In this document: positions 23,804-32,175 of the stretch, in pieces | How the letters are laid out: every line of letters starts with the position of its first letter | How positions within the stretch are numbered: position 1 is the first letter of the stretch | Assembly: GCA_019235995.1 (NCBI GenBank) | Contig: JAFAJV010000012.1 | Location: 1 to 32,175 of the forward strand | From: Vulcanimicrobiota bacterium | Lineage (GTDB): Bacteria; Vulcanimicrobiota; Vulcanimicrobiia; Vulcanimicrobiales; Vulcanimicrobiaceae | Length of the DNA stretch: 32,175 bases | Direction of reading: 5' to 3' | The notes under the pieces: model-generated | Database searches by the model: none | The model's input: only the letters and a program-made list of their open reading frames with translations | Told to the model about the DNA's origin: nothing | Made by a program: the position numbers and the translations under genes

Positions 23804-24343
23804 ATGCAAGGAAAAGCTACGGTCGCAGGCCACCCGCTCCATCCGATGCTCGTGACGTTTCCGATCGGCTGCTTCGTCGCCGCCGTCGTGTGCGACATCA
23901 TATCCATTTGGGCCGGTCCGGTCTTCTGGGCGGAGATGAGCACGTGGCTGCTGCTCTTCGGGGTTCTCGGCGCGTTGCTCGCGGCGTTCTTCGGTCTGGT
24001 CGACTATCTGAGCGCTCCTATGACCGCCACGGCCAAAAGCATCGCCGCGTGGCACATGACCCTGAACATCGCGATGATCGTCTTATTCGGGCTGGCATGC
24101 GCGATCCGGTTCCTCGATCACACGTCGGTCGCGGGGTACGCGCTGACGGGGCTCGGCATCTGCGTCCTCGCCGTCGCCGGCGTTCTTGGGGGGAGCGTCG
24201 CGCACACGCACTTGGTTGGATCGTCGGAGGCCGACGTCGGCACCGCGCGCGAGGCCGCCGACCGTACGGCGGCGACGCCTCGGGAACGGCTTGCGCGTGA
24301 CGCTGAGATCGAGCTCAGTATGCCTTCGGCGCGTAGACGTTGA
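23804..24343 (+). CDS. DUF2231 membrane protein
   Basis: 179 residues. The N-terminal HPLHPMLVTFPIGCFVAAVVCD is the DUF2231 signature, in which the His residues precede the first of four membrane helices (about 17-37, 45-66, 80-102 and 108-128). A hydrophilic tail of about 45 residues follows. The family often neighbours cytochrome genes but has no proven function. The start is supported by AGGGA at 23793-23797. The last 29 bp overlap the convergent cupin gene. Confidence 0.9.
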   Translation: MQGKATVAGHPLHPMLVTFPIGCFVAAVVCDIISIWAGPVFWAEMSTWLLLFGVLGALLAAFFGLVDYLSAPMTATAKSIAAWHMTLNIAMIVLFGLACAIRFLDHTSVAGYALTGLGICVLAVAGVLGGSVAHTHLVGSSEADVGTAREAADRTAATPRERLARDAEIELSMPSARRR

Positions 24344-24617
24344 ACGTCAGGGTCCGCTTCTCCGACGTGTTGACGAAGCGGTGCGGAGCGTTCTTCGGCA
24401 CCACGACGCTGTCGCCGGGGCCCATCGCGAAGCGCTCGCCGTCGACCTCGGCCTCGAGCGAACCGTCGACGACCAGCAGCACTTGTTCGCTCGCGGGATG
24501 CTCGTTCGCATACGGACCGCTCTCTTCGCCGGGGTCGAGGATCATCACGGCGGTCTGAACGGCGCTGCCTTCCTCGAGCACGGCAAAGCCTTGCCGGGCC
24601 GACGCTACGTTGCGCAT
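24315..24617 (-). CDS. Cupin-domain protein
   Basis: 100 residues forming a single cupin_2 barrel. Motif 1 is degenerate: PYANEHPASEQVLLVVDGSLEAEVDG, with H and E but not the full HxH. Motif 2, PGDSVVVPKNAPHRFVN, retains the His. It is probably a small metal or ligand sensor or isomerase-like protein; the substrate is unknown. It lies 7 nt downstream of udgX on the same strand and probably belongs to that transcript. It overlaps the convergent DUF2231 gene by 29 bp. Confidence 0.88.
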   Translation of the reverse strand: MRNVASARQGFAVLEEGSAVQTAVMILDPGEESGPYANEHPASEQVLLVVDGSLEAEVDGERFAMGPGDSVVVPKNAPHRFVNTSEKRTLTFNVYAPKAY

Positions 24618-24624
24618 GACGGCC

Positions 24625-25260
24625 TTATACCCCGGACGCTTCGGCCGCGACTTCCAGGTCGCGAATGAACCTGCGCATTTCGCTTCGGCGCGTGTCTCGA
24701 TCGGGTGCGCGCAGGATGGCCGACGGATGAATCGTCGGAAGGACGGGTCTCGCCACGTCGTTGGAGACGATCAACCGGGCGCGGTTTGCTAGCAGCTTAA
24801 AATTCGCTCCCAAAAGCGAGTGAGCCGCGGTCGCTCCGAGCGCGACGATCAGCGAAGGCTTCACGGCTGCGATCTCCGCATCCAGCCATGGCTTGCAAGC
24901 ACGAATTTCGATCGTCCGCGGCTTGTTGTGGATGCGGCGCTTTCCACGCTGCACGAATTTGAAGTGCTTCACGGCGTTGGTAACGTAGACGCTGCCGGGG
25001 TCGATGCCGGCGCGCTCCATCGCGTCGTGCAGCACTCCACCGGCGGGGCCGACGAAGGGGTGCCCGGCGCGGTCCTCGCTATCGCCGGGCTGCTCGCCGA
25101 CAAACATCATCCGGGCGCGGGCCCTTCCTTCGCCGAAAACGGTCTGCGTGGCGTATTTGTAGAGGTCACACCCGCGGCAACACGCCGCCGCGGCTCGAAG
25201 ACGCGTCAGCGTGCGGCGCGACGGCATGAAGTCCGCGGCGGACGAAGCTGCGACCGGCAC
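24625..25260 (-). CDS. udgX: UdgX-type uracil-DNA glycosylase (uracil-crosslinking)
   Basis: 211 residues from a GTG at 25260, one base after the upstream stop; this length matches known UdgX proteins. A longer frame to 25329 overlaps the upstream gene. Motif A is GEQPGDSED (55-63). The defining R-loop is GKRRIHNKP, with KRRIH at 107-111. His111 corresponds to the His that bonds covalently to C1' after uracil excision in Mycobacterium smegmatis UdgX. Motif B is TIHPSAILR (177-185). Fe-S ligand candidates are C28 and C31 (CRGC) and C122, with His99 (VKHF) where family 4 enzymes have Cys. UdgX removes uracil and stays bound to the site. It sits in a run with the PP2C-type regulator, a small unknown protein and a cupin. 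Confidence 0.94.
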   Translation of the reverse strand: MPVAASSAADFMPSRRTLTRLRAAAACCRGCDLYKYATQTVFGEGRARARMMFVGEQPGDSEDRAGHPFVGPAGGVLHDAMERAGIDPGSVYVTNAVKHFKFVQRGKRRIHNKPRTIEIRACKPWLDAEIAAVKPSLIVALGATAAHSLLGANFKLLANRARLIVSNDVARPVLPTIHPSAILRAPDRDTRRSEMRRFIRDLEVAAEASGV

Positions 25261-25261
25261 G

Positions 25262-25519
25262 TCAGGGCGAAAGGATGACGACGCCGTAATGGCGTTGGAC
25301 GGTTCGCAGAAACGGCTCCTCCGCGGCATCTTCGCTCACCAAGAGGGCATGGGGTTCAAACGGCGGAGCTTTGCCTTCGAAGAAATCGCGCGTGCGCTCT
25401 TCGAACGTGTTTGCGCCGCGGACGACGACCTGCGATTCGAATCCGAGCTCGCGCAATACGGTGGCGGCGGCCGACGCCTGCGGTTCGCTTTCGAAGGCGG
25501 CGATGGGCATGTGGCTCAT
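25262..25519 (-). CDS. Small hypothetical protein upstream of udgX
   Basis: 85 residues. It has a small alpha/beta look: MPIAAFESEPQASAAATVLRELGF resembles the opening of general-stress (YflT-like) or ferredoxin-fold domains, and the end is FLRTVQRHYGVVILSP. No firm family assignment can be made. The stop lies one base before the udgX GTG, so translation is coupled. The gene starts 38 bp after the PP2C-type regulator stop. A role together with UdgX, or in stress signalling, is inference from position. Confidence 0.75.
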   Translation of the reverse strand: MSHMPIAAFESEPQASAAATVLRELGFESQVVVRGANTFEERTRDFFEGKAPPFEPHALLVSEDAAEEPFLRTVQRHYGVVILSP

Positions 25520-25557
25520 ATCCCCCTAAGTCACCGGACGAAAACGTGCGGGGCAGA

Positions 25558-27954
25558 CTAGCGCGATACGACCGGCAAGACGGCCTGAACGTGCGCGCCG
25601 AATCCGGGCAAGATCTCGACGTCCAACTGGGCGCCGAGCCGCTGAACCAGCCAAAAACCGCGTCCGTGCTCGGTCAGGAGATCGGCTTCGCGACCGTCCG
25701 GCGCCGCGCAACCGTCACCATGATCGATCATGTGCAGGACGGCCCGCGGCGTGCGCCAGTCGACTGCGATCTCAACTGGGCCCGAGGCGTGCTGGGCGAC
25801 GTTGGCCGCGAGCTCGCCGAAGATGAGCTCGGCCGCCTTCACATCGCTGCCTGGCGCGGCGGTGGCTTCGATATAGTCCACGAACTCCCGCCGAGCCGCG
25901 CGTGCTGCCTGCCGGTCGCGCGAATCGAATGCCCAGCGCTTGCATTGGACGAAGTTCAGCGCCAGCACGGCGAGGTCGTCGGGCGACTGAGTTCGTATAC
26001 AATAGCTCTCGATGAAGCGGGCGGGGCTTCCGACGAAGAAGACGACGTCGCTGCCGAGCGCCTCATGCAGCAACTTTTCTCCGGCCAGCGTATCGCGCGT
26101 GGCCTCGGTGAGGCCGTCCGTATAGAACACGAGCATCTGGGTCTCGCCGAGACGCTCCGTCACGGGGCTGCTCTCTTCGCCGACAGAGCGCAGACCGACC
26201 GGCAATCCCTCGGCATGCAGTTCCCGAAGCGTCCCGTCGGCGAGGCGCGCGATTGGGTAGGGGTGTCCGGCGTTCGCGTACGTGATCGTGCCCCGTGCCG
26301 AGTCGACGATGGCGAGGAACGCCGTTGCCACAGAGCCGGGGTAGCGCCGCAGCAGAATGCGCTCGGCGGCGTTGAGGATTCGCACCGGATTTCGCTCGTA
26401 CATGGCGATAACGTTAATCGCATGGCGCAGCTTGCCCATGACGATGGAAGCTTGGAGTCCGTGACCGGTGACATCGCCCACCGTGAGTAAGACGCGACGA
26501 TCGTCCAAATCGAACGAATCGTACCAATCGCCGCCGACGCGCAAATCGGATTCGGCGGGCCGGTACACGGCGCTCAGGCTGGCCCCCTCGACGGTGGCGA
26601 GCCGGGTCGGCAGCGTCGCCTGCTGCAGCGTGTGCGTTATGCGCCTTTCCCGAGCGAAGCTTTCGGCATGCTCGAGCGCGAGCGATGCGCGACGACCGAT
26701 TTCTTCGAGAAGCTCGAGGTCGCCGGGGTCATAAGGACGGGCGTTCGAGCAGCATACGATCGCACCGTAGACCGTGTCGCCGGAGAACAGCGGCACCATC
26801 ATCCACGAAAGCGGACGGACCATTTCCGATAGGGGACCCGGTTGCAACGTCCGGCGCACGTCGGCTTCCGGACCCATCAGGATCGATCGGCGCTTCCGCA
26901 GGCACGCCATCATCTCGCGTTCGGTTTCGGCGCGAAACACCGGCATCCGAACCCCCCACTCGGCGACGATTCGAAGGCGGCCGTCCACCAACGACGCGGC
27001 CACGGCGTAATCGGCGAAGCCGTCGGTAATTGACTCGAGGAGAAGTTGGAGCGTCCGCGCCGAGTCCAGCGTCGTGAAGAGGCGCTCGGTGACCCGCGCG
27101 AGATACCTGAAACGCTCGGTCACCTTCTGCTCGCGTTCGAACGTCTTGATGTTTTCGAGCGCCATCGCCAGCTGGCGCGCTACGACGGTGGCGACCTCCA
27201 CGTCACGCGCGACGAAGCTGGACGGCCTTTCGAATTCGAGAAAGGCGAGGGTACCGATGCAACTCGCACCGACGAGGATGGGCACGACGATCATGGATCG
27301 CGTGTTGGGCACCTGGCCCGATAGGTGGAGCGCGGGCTGGCGGGTGCGCAGGACCTCGCCGAGGATGCCGTCCAATCCCGCCGGCGGCGCCGCCTCGCCT
27401 CGCCGTCCGGCGATTCCCTCTAGCCGCAGCACGCCGTCGTCATTCAGCACGTGAATCGTGCAGAGATCGCAGAACCGGTCGACGGCCGCCTGGACGAGCC
27501 GGTTCACGATCGTGCTGCGGCTGAGCGAGGAAGACAGAACCATCGACGCCTCGGACAAGAATCGCGTGGCGGCATCGGCGAATCCGGGCACTTCCATCGC
27601 GGTCCCGGACCAGTAGCGTACGTCGTCACGGTTGTCGAGCACCGGTACGGCCTGCACCGCGAACGTGCGGGCCGATGGTCCGGACCGGCTGCGAACGTGA
27701 TAAACAGCGTCGAACCGCTCCGCGCAGAGGACGCATTTGCGCCAAAGTTGTTCGATCTGCGCGATCTCGGCCTCGTCGAGCGTCCCGTTCCAGGCGGGAA
27801 GCGCGGGTTTGCACGGCGTGACGGAGGTTACGCGCCCGGATGCGTCGGCTTGCCAGATCGCATCGGTCATCCTTGCGACTACCGGCGACAGCGACGGCGC
27901 GGGGCGCTCGGGCGTCCCCAGCCCGTTGAGCTCGCGATCCTCGGGTCGCTTCAT
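25558..27954 (-). CDS. PAS-GAF-GAF-PP2C (SpoIIE/RsbU) phosphatase with C-terminal RsbW-like HATPase
   Basis: 798 residues, cytosolic. A PAS-like domain (about 25-125) is followed by two GAF domains (about 130-270 and 295-430). The PP2C/SpoIIE phosphatase (about 455-668) has GGDWYD (474-479), GDVTGHG (493-499), NAGHPYP (561-567), YTDGLTEA (611-618) and SPDDLAVL (657-664). A HATPase_c_2 domain (about 675-795) has ELAANVAQHA, DHGDG and GRGFWL, as in RsbW-type anti-sigma kinases. In partner-switching systems the phosphatase activates an anti-sigma antagonist and the kinase inactivates it. Here both are in one chain with sensory domains. No sigma factor or STAS antagonist is in the window. It heads the minus-strand run leading to udgX. 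Confidence 0.95.
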   Translation of the reverse strand: MKRPEDRELNGLGTPERPAPSLSPVVARMTDAIWQADASGRVTSVTPCKPALPAWNGTLDEAEIAQIEQLWRKCVLCAERFDAVYHVRSRSGPSARTFAVQAVPVLDNRDDVRYWSGTAMEVPGFADAATRFLSEASMVLSSSLSRSTIVNRLVQAAVDRFCDLCTIHVLNDDGVLRLEGIAGRRGEAAPPAGLDGILGEVLRTRQPALHLSGQVPNTRSMIVVPILVGASCIGTLAFLEFERPSSFVARDVEVATVVARQLAMALENIKTFEREQKVTERFRYLARVTERLFTTLDSARTLQLLLESITDGFADYAVAASLVDGRLRIVAEWGVRMPVFRAETEREMMACLRKRRSILMGPEADVRRTLQPGPLSEMVRPLSWMMVPLFSGDTVYGAIVCCSNARPYDPGDLELLEEIGRRASLALEHAESFARERRITHTLQQATLPTRLATVEGASLSAVYRPAESDLRVGGDWYDSFDLDDRRVLLTVGDVTGHGLQASIVMGKLRHAINVIAMYERNPVRILNAAERILLRRYPGSVATAFLAIVDSARGTITYANAGHPYPIARLADGTLRELHAEGLPVGLRSVGEESSPVTERLGETQMLVFYTDGLTEATRDTLAGEKLLHEALGSDVVFFVGSPARFIESYCIRTQSPDDLAVLALNFVQCKRWAFDSRDRQAARAARREFVDYIEATAAPGSDVKAAELIFGELAANVAQHASGPVEIAVDWRTPRAVLHMIDHGDGCAAPDGREADLLTEHGRGFWLVQRLGAQLDVEILPGFGAHVQAVLPVVSR

Positions 27955-28127
27955 TAGTCCGGTAACTACGCTATCGCGGGCGCGATTCCATCGGAAGGCG
28001 CCGGTTCGGTTCGGCGCATTCGGGGAACGAACGTCCTAACGCAGCAAGAGGAGGCACTCCCTTTACCGCGGTCGGCGAGATAAGATCAAGGAATGGGATG
28101 CTTCCTACCTTTGACCAAGGAGAAAAC

Positions 28128-28286
28128 ATGGCAGGACTGCTTTGGACCATAATCGTGATTCTGTTCGTCCTCTGGCTGATCGGATTTTTGGTTCACGTCG
28201 GCGGAGGGCTGATCCACATCATTCTGGTGGTCGTGATCGTCCTGATCATCATCAATCTGCTCACCGGACGAGGTGCTCGCGTGTGA
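28128..28286 (+). CDS. lmo0937-family small membrane protein
   Basis: 52 residues, too short for many gene finders. The start is fixed by AAGGAG at 28117-28122, 5 nt before the ATG at 28128. The sequence is almost all hydrophobic: LLWTIIVILFVLWLIGFLVH, then a Gly-rich turn (VGGGLIH), then IILVVVIVLIIINLL, giving two membrane helices. This is the lmo0937 family pattern, whose members are often stress induced but have no known biochemical role. The DUF6496 gene follows 29 bp downstream on the same strand. Confidence 0.88.
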   Translation: MAGLLWTIIVILFVLWLIGFLVHVGGGLIHIILVVVIVLIIINLLTGRGARV

Positions 28287-28315
28287 CCGGTTCGGACCGA
28301 AAGGAGTAGCTTCTC

Positions 28316-28585
28316 ATGCCAAGTCGCAAGAGAAAGACCAGCACGCGCAAGAAGAGCACCTCGCACAAGAAAGCCGGCTCGCGCAAGACAGGCCGCAAGT
28401 ATGGGCGGAAGGCTGGCAAGAAAGTCGAGCGCGCGATGCACGAGATGAAGCGCGGAAAGCTCAAGTCGGGACGCTCCGGCAAGAAGGTGACGAGCCGCAA
28501 GCAAGCGATCGCAATAGGCTTGAGCGAGGCGCGCCGCTCGGGCGGCAAAGTCCCCGCGCGCAAGCGCTCTTCGAGGAAAAAGTAA
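28316..28585 (+). CDS. DUF6496 small basic protein
   Basis: 89 residues, extremely rich in Lys, Arg, Ser and Gly. The core KKVERAMHEMKRGKLKSGRSG, then KKVTSRKQAIAIGLSEARRSG, is the DUF6496 signature. It is flanked by histone-H1-like basic tails at both ends, so nucleic-acid binding is likely but unproven. AAGGAG at 28301-28306 supports the ATG. It pairs with the lmo0937-family gene upstream and is followed by an 11-bp hairpin. Confidence 0.88.
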   Translation: MPSRKRKTSTRKKSTSHKKAGSRKTGRKYGRKAGKKVERAMHEMKRGKLKSGRSGKKVTSRKQAIAIGLSEARRSGGKVPARKRSSRKK

Positions 28586-28591
28586 GAACCC

Positions 28592-28622
28592 GTTGGAGGC
28601 CCTCTAAGCGGGGGCCTCCAAC
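28592..28622. terminator. Hairpin shared by convergent genes
   Basis: GTTGGAGGCCC (28592-28602) pairs perfectly with GGGCCTCCAAC (28612-28622) around a 9-nt loop. It follows the DUF6496 stop by 6 bp and contains the TAG stop of the convergent Rossmann protein gene in its loop. On the minus strand a T-rich stretch (TTCTTACTTTTTCC) follows, so it could act as a bidirectional intrinsic terminator. Confidence 0.7.
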
Positions 28623-29107
28623 TCGGTTGCGCTCGACAGCGGTCCGCGATCGGTGGTGACGCAGCCGCACGTTTGCAGCGCTTTGTCCAAGAGAATCTTC
28701 GATTGCGGGTCGTCCCCGCAGATCTGGATGTTCGAGCCGGGCTGCGGCATGTTGATGAGGGCGCGCACGACACGATGGCTGTCGAGCTTGCGCGCGAGCA
28801 TCTCTGCACCGCTTTGCGTACGGGATCCGCGCTCGCCCTCGACGGCGTCGACGACGACGGCCTGCGCGCCGGATCCCACTGCCGTGACGGCACGGTCGAC
28901 CTGGTCCCGCGGAAGTGCGAGCACGAGGAGGTCCGAGTGCAGGGCCTGCTGGTACGGCAGTTCCTTCTGCGCCCCGACTTCGGCGGCGGCCCGGTCCGCA
29001 CGATGCTTGGCGGTCGGATCCCCGAACGTTACTCTGTGCCCACCCATCTTCAACAGGCGACCGATCGCCTGTGCGCGGTCATCTGAGCCAACGATTCCTA
29101 TAATCAT
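28604..29107 (-). CDS. Rossmann-fold NAD(P)-binding protein (F420 oxidoreductase-like)
   Basis: 167 residues. The N-terminal IIGIVGSDDRAQAIGRLLKMGGHRVTFGD is a dinucleotide-binding beta-alpha-beta unit, followed by SDLLVLALPRDQVDRAV and a late strand region (VVRALINMPQPGSNIQICGDD). This matches the F420-dependent NADP oxidoreductase/coenzyme-binding fold (PF03807). It is shorter than full F420-NADP reductases (usually above 200 residues), so activity with F420 is not claimed. Its stop lies in the loop of the shared terminator hairpin. It is divergent from the small gene at 29225. Confidence 0.82.
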   Translation of the reverse strand: MIIGIVGSDDRAQAIGRLLKMGGHRVTFGDPTAKHRADRAAAEVGAQKELPYQQALHSDLLVLALPRDQVDRAVTAVGSGAQAVVVDAVEGERGSRTQSGAEMLARKLDSHRVVRALINMPQPGSNIQICGDDPQSKILLDKALQTCGCVTTDRGPLSSATELEAPA

Positions 29108-29163
29108 GGAGTCTGCATACCCAGCAACCTGAGGCGGGCCTGGGTTTGGGCATTAACGCGCGC

Positions 29164-29192
29164 TTGACGGCCATGTCGAACGATCGTATGCT
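29164..29192 (+). promoter_or_regulatory. Sigma-70 promoter for the small gene at 29225
   Basis: TTGACG (29164-29169) and TATGCT (29187-29192) are separated by exactly 17 bp. Transcription would begin near 29199, about 26 nt before the ATG. Confidence 0.7.
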
Positions 29193-29224
29193 TAAGTTTC
29201 TTATTCATAACAAGGCGGCAGGCA

Positions 29225-29476
29225 ATGACGGAGATGGAGAAGGTCTGGAGGCGAATCAAGGACCGGGCGGCCGGCTATGGCGACGCCAGCCTTGTGATCA
29301 GCATGGCCGATGCGCGCGGGATCGTTCGCGAAATGTGTCGCGATGAGCTGACGGCGAGGACCGAGCCTACGCCCGATACGGTCGAGTACTTAGCGACCGA
29401 GCTGGTTCGGCTGACGTTGGAAGCCGGCGAGATTCGCAGCCCGCGGCTGCGCCGATTCCATCGAGGTTTCGCCTAG
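29225..29476 (+). CDS. Small hypothetical protein
   Basis: 83 residues, charged and mostly helical (MEKVWRRIKDRAAGYGD, ADARGIVREMCRDEL, TVEYLATELVRLTLEAGEI), with a basic end (RSPRLRRFHRGFA). No family is recognised. It has a near-consensus promoter and an AGG-containing leader, so it is very likely expressed. It occupies the place directly upstream of rpoC where rpoB would usually be. No functional link to transcription is shown. Confidence 0.7.
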   Translation: MTEMEKVWRRIKDRAAGYGDASLVISMADARGIVREMCRDELTARTEPTPDTVEYLATELVRLTLEAGEIRSPRLRRFHRGFA

Positions 29477-29480
29477 GTCG

Positions 29481-29512
29481 TAGGCCCCGCCGGCTTGAGC
29501 GCGCCGGGCCTA
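29481..29512 (+). terminator. Hairpin overlapping the rpoC promoter
   Basis: TAGGCCC (29481-29487) pairs with GGGCCTA (29506-29512) four bases after the stop of the small gene. The loop contains the -35 hexamer of the rpoC promoter. TAGGC can alternatively pair with GCCTA at 29471-29475. No T-tract follows, so termination is uncertain. Confidence 0.35.
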
Positions 29513-29523
29513 GGTGATATACT
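29495..29523 (+). promoter_or_regulatory. Sigma-70 promoter of rpoC
   Basis: TTGAGC (29495-29500), a 17-bp spacer and TATACT (29518-29523). Transcription would begin near 29530, giving a leader of about 108 nt. The leader includes palindromes CCACCGGTGG (29607-29616) and GGAGCTCC (29625-29632); the latter contains the Shine-Dalgarno GGAG, which could be partly masked. Confidence 0.7.
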
Positions 29524-29637
29524 TACTGGCCGTGCCCCGGGCCAGCGGCGGCGGTGGGAACCCTTACGTGACGACGTGAGACGAGACTTCCCTGCGTAGG
29601 CTGCAGCCACCGGTGGGCTCGAGCGGAGCTCCTCCCT

Positions 29638-32175
<2,538 letters not shown>

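Noticed and set aside
29146-29346. Plus-strand 66-codon frame before rpoC
   Set aside because: It overlaps the sigma-70 promoter of the gene at 29225 in another frame and shows low-complexity sequence.

Overview
The window is GC-rich, densely coded DNA from a diderm, aerobic bacterium. The outer membrane is inferred from a TonB-dependent receptor with a signal peptide. The respiratory genes look actinobacterial: a three-helix Rieske protein, a PDWY cytochrome b, a diheme QcrC and an actinobacterial-type oxidase subunit IV. This mix suggests a little-cultured high-GC phylum such as Candidatus Eremiobacterota (WPS-2), but that placement is inference and no marker here was compared with a database. 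No tRNA, rRNA, CRISPR array or insertion sequence was seen. No gap between genes exceeds about 175 bases.

Layout. Positions 1-2360 (minus) hold an exported PF04185 phosphoesterase followed by a YVTN beta-propeller protein that runs off the left edge. Divergent from them at 2468-5460 are a TonB-dependent receptor and a very acidic small protein. The shared promoter region carries an 11-bp-period direct repeat resembling a Pho box. Next come a second propeller protein and a cyclopropane-fatty-acid synthase-like methyltransferase (5595-7548). Then follow a minus-strand SdpR/SdpI-type repressor-membrane protein pair with a palindromic operator, a small helical protein with a nucleotidyltransferase, tsaD, and a large six-hairpin glycosidase.

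Positions 12658-21566 form a respiratory island. One minus-strand operon reads ctaE-qcrA-qcrB-(ctaG fused to cytochrome c)-PQQ dehydrogenase, with most genes overlapping by 4 nt. The divergent operon is ctaC-ctaD-ctaF. qcrC lies on its own behind an AI-2E family permease. The PQQ enzyme carries the Asp-Tyr-Asp motif of lanthanide-dependent alcohol dehydrogenases, so the island plausibly joins periplasmic alcohol oxidation to a bc-aa3 supercomplex.

Positions 22811-24343 contain a frameshifted secreted protein gene, a small lipoprotein-like cytochrome c and a DUF2231 membrane protein. Positions 24315-27954 (minus) are a run encoding a PAS-GAF-GAF-PP2C-HATPase regulator, an 85-residue unknown, UdgX (the uracil-crosslinking glycosylase, KRRIH motif) and a cupin. 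Positions 28128-28585 encode two small stress-type proteins (lmo0937 family and DUF6496). The window ends with a Rossmann protein, a small unknown gene with a good sigma-70 promoter, and the 5' 846 codons of rpoC, which has its own promoter and no rpoB upstream.

The most noteworthy points are the DYD quinoprotein built into the cytochrome bc/aa3 cluster, the CtaG-cytochrome c fusion, the UdgX operon, the Pho-box-like repeat and the detached rpoC.
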